Origin: Hyphomicrobium_A sp963726795
GTDB lineage: Bacteria; Pseudomonadota; Alphaproteobacteria; Rhizobiales; Hyphomicrobiaceae
Length of the DNA: 64,000 nucleotides
Reading direction: 5' to 3'
Assembly: GCA_963726795.1 (NCBI GenBank)
Contig: CAVSDD010000008.1
Coordinates: forward strand, 1-64,000
Part shown: positions 60,527-64,000 of the stretch, in pieces
Position numbering within the stretch: the stretch's first letter is position 1
How the letters are laid out: each line of letters begins with the position of its first letter
The notes under the pieces: generated by a model
Seen by the model: only the letters and a program-made list of their open reading frames with translations
Databases searched by the model: none
What the model was told of the DNA's origin: nothing
Program-made: the position numbers and the translations under genes

Positions 60527-60767
60527 TCTCTAGGGTCTCTCATACGTTCGAGGCGGTGAGGAGTCCGCCTTGCTGGGTACGCCGCTACCGCGGCGCTATT
60601 GCCACGCGATGCGTGCAGATCACACGTCCTCTCCACTTCGCGGCAAGAATTGGGCAATCCCGGCACATGGATGGGATTTAATTCAAACTGCAGCGATCTG
60701 ATGAAAGTTGGAGATCTGTGCGCGCGAGTGCAAGTGGACGCGGGCCAGTCGCGTTAAGCGTAACGAC

Positions 60768-62000
60768 CTAGACGGCTTCGAATGCGGCAGCCATACCCAT
60801 GCCGCCCATGACGCCGAGCGTCGCCACGCCGAGGCGCGGACCTGCGGTTTTTGCACGCGCCATGCGTGTAAACAGGCGCGCGACCAGCACTGCGCCTGCT
60901 GCACCAAATGGGTGTCCGCGCGCGATGGCGCCACCGTCGGGATTGACGATGCTCTCGTCGAGCTCGAGCTCCTGCATCAGCGCGATCGCCTGTGCGGCCG
61001 ACGTCTCGCTCAGCTCCACGATGCCGATATCGGCCGGCTTGAAGCCGTTGAGACGCTCGTGAAGCCTTTGCATCGCAGCGATCGGTGCGGATGCCTCCTC
61101 GTCGGGCGATACACCGCGCACGGCGTGCGCGATGAGCCGCAACGCGCGCGGTTTGTCGAGCTCGGTCCAGATGCTCTCGGATACGACGACGGCCATCGCG
61201 GCGCCATCGTGGAACGCGCTGCTGTTGCCCGGTGTGAGCGTGCCGTCCGGCGGCTGATAGGGCGCGATTTGTGCCAGCGCCTTGAAATCGGGCTCGATCG
61301 CGCTCTGGTCGCGGGCCTCCTCCGGATTGGCACGGATCGGCACGATCTCGCTGATAAAGCGCTTGTCGGAGCGGGCAACCTCGGCGAGGAGGTGGGTGCG
61401 CAGCGCATAAGCGTCCTGCTGGGCGCGGCTGATGCCGAGCTTCGCTGCGAGTTCCTCGGCGCCGGCGAGCAGCGCGGGCGTCTCGCGTTCCTCGCCAAAG
61501 GCCGGCTCGAATCCAATGAAGTGGGGGAGCTGCTGCAGCGTCCTCGGCTTGGCCACGCGCCAGGGCGCAGTGGATATCGCTTCCGCCCCGCCCGCTACGA
61601 TGGCTTCCGCCTCGCCGGCTGCGACCGAGCGGATAGCGGAAACGATGGCATCGAGACCCGAGCCGCACTGGCGGTCTATGGTCGATGCCGAGACGGTTTC
61701 GGGCAGGCCGGCCGCAAGCGCGATCAGGCGAGCCGGGTTGCCGCCCTGGGTTGCATTGCCGACGAGCACGGAATCGATACGGGTAGCCTCGAGCTTGCTG
61801 TCTTGCAGCGCAGCGGCGACCACCGGAGCGGTCAGCTCCTCGATGCGCCGCTGCTTGTGCAGGCCACCGACGCGGCCAAGCGCACTGCGGCGCGCCGCGA
61901 TTATGTAGGCGGGAATGGGAGGCACAGGGTTAAAGCCGCTTTCGATCAATAAACGGGACGGAATGAGGGACGCAGCGGCTACTCCCGCCTGCATCTCCAT
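60768..62000 (-). CDS. Thiolase-family protein lacking second catalytic motifs
   Basis: About 410 residues from ATG 62000; GTG near 61925 is an alternative start. The N-terminal half keeps the nucleophile Cys in RQCGSGLDAIVS and RRSALGRVGG, and the C-terminal half keeps GHPFGAAGA. However the usual NEAF is SETS (ELSETSAAQ), and the second Cys of the C-x-G motif is Gly (ATLGVMGGMG). This suggests it condenses or binds acyl-CoA poorly or has another role. It is divergent from the zur-like gene, so zinc control of it is possible but unproven. Confidence 0.85.
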   Translation of the reverse strand: MEMQAGVAAASLIPSRLLIESGFNPVPPIPAYIIAARRSALGRVGGLHKQRRIEELTAPVVAAALQDSKLEATRIDSVLVGNATQGGNPARLIALAAGLPETVSASTIDRQCGSGLDAIVSAIRSVAAGEAEAIVAGGAEAISTAPWRVAKPRTLQQLPHFIGFEPAFGEERETPALLAGAEELAAKLGISRAQQDAYALRTHLLAEVARSDKRFISEIVPIRANPEEARDQSAIEPDFKALAQIAPYQPPDGTLTPGNSSAFHDGAAMAVVVSESIWTELDKPRALRLIAHAVRGVSPDEEASAPIAAMQRLHERLNGFKPADIGIVELSETSAAQAIALMQELELDESIVNPDGGAIARGHPFGAAGAVLVARLFTRMARAKTAGPRLGVATLGVMGGMGMAAAFEAV

Positions 62001-62144
62001 TTGTTCCAGGGGCGGAAGCAACCATATGATGGTGGCAGAAAATGGAACGGTCTCATCACGATGCGGCCGCAAACGGCTCGCGTGCTAACCTATCGAACGG
62101 TGTGGTATAGGATTTCCCAATAGAAACGCTCGGGATGGAAATTG

Positions 62145-62648
62145 ATGACTGAGGCTTCAGCAAAGCAAGCTGCCTCGCCTGCAGCGCCGAGCGATAAGCG
62201 TTTGGCCAAGGCCGTCGAACGAGCAAGTCAGGCCTTCGAAGAGAAGAGCCTGCGTTTCACCAAGTTGCGTCAAGAGGTGTTCCAGGAGATCGCGGCGACC
62301 TACACCTCGATTGGCGCCTACGACGTCCTCGCGCGTCTCGCCGAGAAGGGCACCCGCCTCGCTCCGATCTCGGTCTATCGCGCCATCGATGCGCTGCTGG
62401 AAGCCGGCGTTATCCACCGCCTCGAAAGCAAGAATGCCTATTTCGCCTGCCGCCGGCTCGACCACACGTCGACAGGGCGGCGGCCGATCTTCCTGTCGTG
62501 CGAGAAATGCAACGCCGTGCAGGAGGCCGACGCGGAGGGCATCTTCGAGACCATCGATCGGGTTTCGCGCACCGCGTCGTTCCAGCCCCGCGTGAAGTTC
62601 GTAGAAGTTTCGGGGCTGTGCCGCGCCTGCGCTTCAAAAAAGGATTGA
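62145..62648 (+). CDS. zur: Fur-family regulator, Zur-like
   Basis: About 167 residues from ATG 62145 (a TTG precedes it). Winged helix with LRFTKLRQEVFQEIAATY and ISVYRAIDALLEAGVIHRLESKNAYFAC, then the metal-binding domain FLSCEKCNAVQEAD (CxxC) and GLCRACASKKD (second CxxC), which form the structural zinc site. Its position directly upstream of znuC-znuB supports Zur rather than Fur. No consensus Zur box was found in the 144-base divergent region. A Ser/Ala/Lys-rich 30-residue N-terminal extension is present. Confidence 0.88.
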   Translation: MTEASAKQAASPAAPSDKRLAKAVERASQAFEEKSLRFTKLRQEVFQEIAATYTSIGAYDVLARLAEKGTRLAPISVYRAIDALLEAGVIHRLESKNAYFACRRLDHTSTGRRPIFLSCEKCNAVQEADAEGIFETIDRVSRTASFQPRVKFVEVSGLCRACASKKD

Positions 62649-62655
62649 AGGGCCG

Positions 62656-63564
62656 ATGGCCGGTGAGAAACGGCGAGCGGCGTCCGGTGTCGGGGACGCA
62701 CGCGGGCAGCATCATGAGCATGGCTCCGATTGCCGAGCGGCCCCTGGCGAGGCGTGCGCGCACAAGCAGCACCACAAGCAAATTGCCGACTTCGATCTAA
62801 ACGCTCTGATTTCGGCTCGCGGGCTCGTCGTCGTTCGCAACGGCCGCGAGCTTCTGTTGGACATCGATATCGATATCGCGCCGCGCGAGATCGTCACCAT
62901 CGTAGGTCCCAACGGCGCCGGCAAGACCACGCTGGTCCGTGTCCTGCTCGGGCTCGAGAAGCCCGATCGGGGCACTGTCCGCAGGCGCAAGGATTTGCGC
63001 GTCGGTTACGTGCCGCAACGCTTCGACGTCGATCCGGTCATCCCGATGACGGTCGAGCGCTTTTTGACGTTGGGCGGAGAGGCGACGCCCGAAGCCATCG
63101 CCGGCATCCTGCGCGAGGTCAACGCGCCCCACACGCGCACGCAGCAGCTGAGCCAGCTTTCCGGCGGAGAGCTGCAGCGCGTTCTGCTCGCCCGCGCGCT
63201 CCTTCGCCGCCCCGACTTGCTCGTGCTCGATGAGCCGGTGCAGGGCGTCGACTACGCCGGTGAAGCCGAGCTCTACAACCTGATCGCGCGCCTGCGCGAT
63301 GAGCATGGGTTCGGCGTGCTGCTCGTCTCACACGATCTCCACATCGTCATGGCGCGCAGCGACCGTGTCATTTGTCTCAATCGCCACGTGTGCTGCTCGG
63401 GTGTGCCCGAGACCGTGGCGCAGCATCCAGCCTACGTTCGCCTGTTTGGTACGCAGGAAGCGCGCGAGCTCGCCGTCTACCGCCATCACCACGACCATAG
63501 CCACGACATCGCCGGCCAGCCGCAGCCGCCGGAGACGACGCCCGGAGAAACCGAAGGTGCTTGA
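62656..63564 (+). CDS. znuC: Zinc ABC transporter ATP-binding protein
   Basis: 302 residues from ATG 62656, seven bases after the zur stop. Walker A GPNGAGKTT, signature LSGGELQR, Walker B LLVLDEPVQGVD and the H-loop SHDLHIVM are complete. Long His-rich extensions lie at both ends: GQHHEHGSDCR and AHKQHHKQ before the core and YRHHHDHSHD after it, unusual for ZnuC and suggesting zinc binding to the ATPase itself. It overlaps znuB by eight bases. Confidence 0.94.
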   Translation: MAGEKRRAASGVGDARGQHHEHGSDCRAAPGEACAHKQHHKQIADFDLNALISARGLVVVRNGRELLLDIDIDIAPREIVTIVGPNGAGKTTLVRVLLGLEKPDRGTVRRRKDLRVGYVPQRFDVDPVIPMTVERFLTLGGEATPEAIAGILREVNAPHTRTQQLSQLSGGELQRVLLARALLRRPDLLVLDEPVQGVDYAGEAELYNLIARLRDEHGFGVLLVSHDLHIVMARSDRVICLNRHVCCSGVPETVAQHPAYVRLFGTQEARELAVYRHHHDHSHDIAGQPQPPETTPGETEGA

Positions 63565-64000
63565 GCCTTTCTTCCTGCGCGCGCTCGTGGCCGGTCTGGC
63601 GCTGGCTGTCATTGCAGCCCCGCTCGGCTGCTTCGTCGTATGGCAGCGCATGGCCTACTTCGGCGAGACGGTGGCGCAGGCGAGCCTCATCGGAGTTGCC
63701 TTGGGGCTGGGATTGCAGTTCGACATTACTTTCGGCGTCCTGCTGGTTGCCGTCGTGATCGCGCTACTGCTCATCTGGTTCAGCCGGCAGCAGATCGTCG
63801 CCCGCGATTCAGTGCTCGGTCTGTTGCACCACGCCGCGCTCGCCGCCGGTGTCATCGCCATGTCGATGCTGAAAGGTCCCCCCGTCGATCTCGTCGGCTT
63901 CCTGTTCGGCGACGTTTTTGCAGTGACGACCCATGACATTGCCTGGATCGTGGGTGGAGGCGTGCTCGTTCTGGCCGCCGTTGCCTGGCTCTGGCAGCCG
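63557..64000 (+). CDS. znuB: Zinc ABC transporter permease (partial, C-terminus beyond right edge)
   Basis: 148 codons to the window edge, with GTG start 63557 inside the znuC end. FFLRALVAGLALAVIAAPLGCFVVWQRMAYFGETVAQASLIGVALG is the conserved N-terminus of ZnuB-type ABC-3 permeases; further helices follow (VLLVAVVIALLLIWF, HHAALAAGVIAMSMLKG, DLVGFLFGDVFAVT). The gene is open to the edge with no stop. The substrate-binding protein gene znuA is not in the window. Confidence 0.93.
   Translation, partial: MLEPFFLRALVAGLALAVIAAPLGCFVVWQRMAYFGETVAQASLIGVALGLGLQFDITFGVLLVAVVIALLLIWFSRQQIVARDSVLGLLHHAALAAGVIAMSMLKGPPVDLVGFLFGDVFAVTTHDIAWIVGGGVLVLAAVAWLWQP

Noticed and set aside
62001..62144. Zur box in the thiolase/zur divergent region
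   Set aside because: No TGTTATA-type palindrome was found; TATAGG near 62106 is not symmetric.
1..64000. CRISPR arrays, insertion sequences, prophage, rRNA
   Set aside because: No regularly spaced repeats, transposase or integrase genes, or rRNA-like sequence were seen on either strand.

Overview
The window is GC-rich chromosomal DNA of an alphaproteobacterium, most likely a member of the Hyphomicrobiales. The support is the rplU-rpmA-GNAT-obgE-proB-proA neighbourhood, the GbsR-type and DUF-rich gene content, a Fur-family/znuCB zinc locus, and EAFL-type repeat and YXWGXW-repeat secreted proteins. No insertion sequence, prophage or CRISPR array is visible. One tRNA gene (Ser-CGA) is present. 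Five genes carry apparent single-base frameshifts (GH15 glycosidase, CHASE4/GGDEF/EAL protein, Ntn-hydrolase-like protein, BNR protein, VWA protein). That is many for so short a stretch and could mean uncorrected assembly indels as easily as gene decay.

Layout. 0-4 kb: secreted and cell-surface proteins (a partial beta-helix protein, a small Cys protein, a YXWGXW-repeat protein). 4-9 kb: a PAS/GGDEF/EAL protein, a membrane protein, and a broken GH15 glycosidase. 9-12 kb: a glutamine amidotransferase, Ada and small exported proteins. 12-20.3 kb: proA, proB, HdeD-like, a c-di-GMP protein, obgE, GNAT, rpmA and rplU, all on the minus strand, with a clear promoter upstream of rplU. 20.4-25.6 kb: a frameshifted hydrolase, creD, a transglutaminase-like protein, and a GbsR/MarR regulator whose start codon lies inside a perfect 22-bp palindrome, followed by a DUF4166 gene and tRNA-Ser.

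25.7-33 kb (minus strand) looks like a metal-handling block. bufA-bufB-bufC-bufD is a canonical bufferin cluster (DUF2282 precursor, DUF692 MNIO enzyme, DUF2063 partner, DoxX). It is followed by DUF2946, a TonB-dependent receptor, a BNR propeller with Cys/His motifs and a TlpA thioredoxin. Copper is the likely ligand by family association. 33.3-45.4 kb (mostly plus strand) is an accessory block: three tandem peroxiredoxin-like genes, a LysR regulator divergent from a 3-hydroxybutyrate-dehydrogenase-like SDR, a cupin, an MFS exporter, DUF302 and patatin genes, two very small secreted proteins, a metzincin protease and a second, paralogous LysR gene. Six intergenic sites in this block share one long element: ATAGC-N5-GCTAT, then 20 bases, then ATTTC, then a G(C/T)A triplet at a nearly fixed distance. 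This is the most striking unexplained structure in the window and suggests a local regulon under a LysR regulator.

45.7-49.2 kb: a receiver-only response regulator, an HWE/HisKA_2-type GAF kinase, and a cyclic-nucleotide-domain/thioredoxin-reductase-like fusion without a CxxC pair. 49.2-54 kb: three SGNH hydrolases, an MBOAT acyltransferase and a small membrane protein, a probable surface-polymer O-acetylation set. 54-60.5 kb: a small secreted protein, a fumarylacetoacetate hydrolase, a broken VWA protein, and an unrecognised 1086-residue membrane/coiled-coil protein. 60.8-64 kb: a thiolase-like protein missing catalytic motifs, divergent from a zur-like regulator and znuC-znuB, which run off the right edge.
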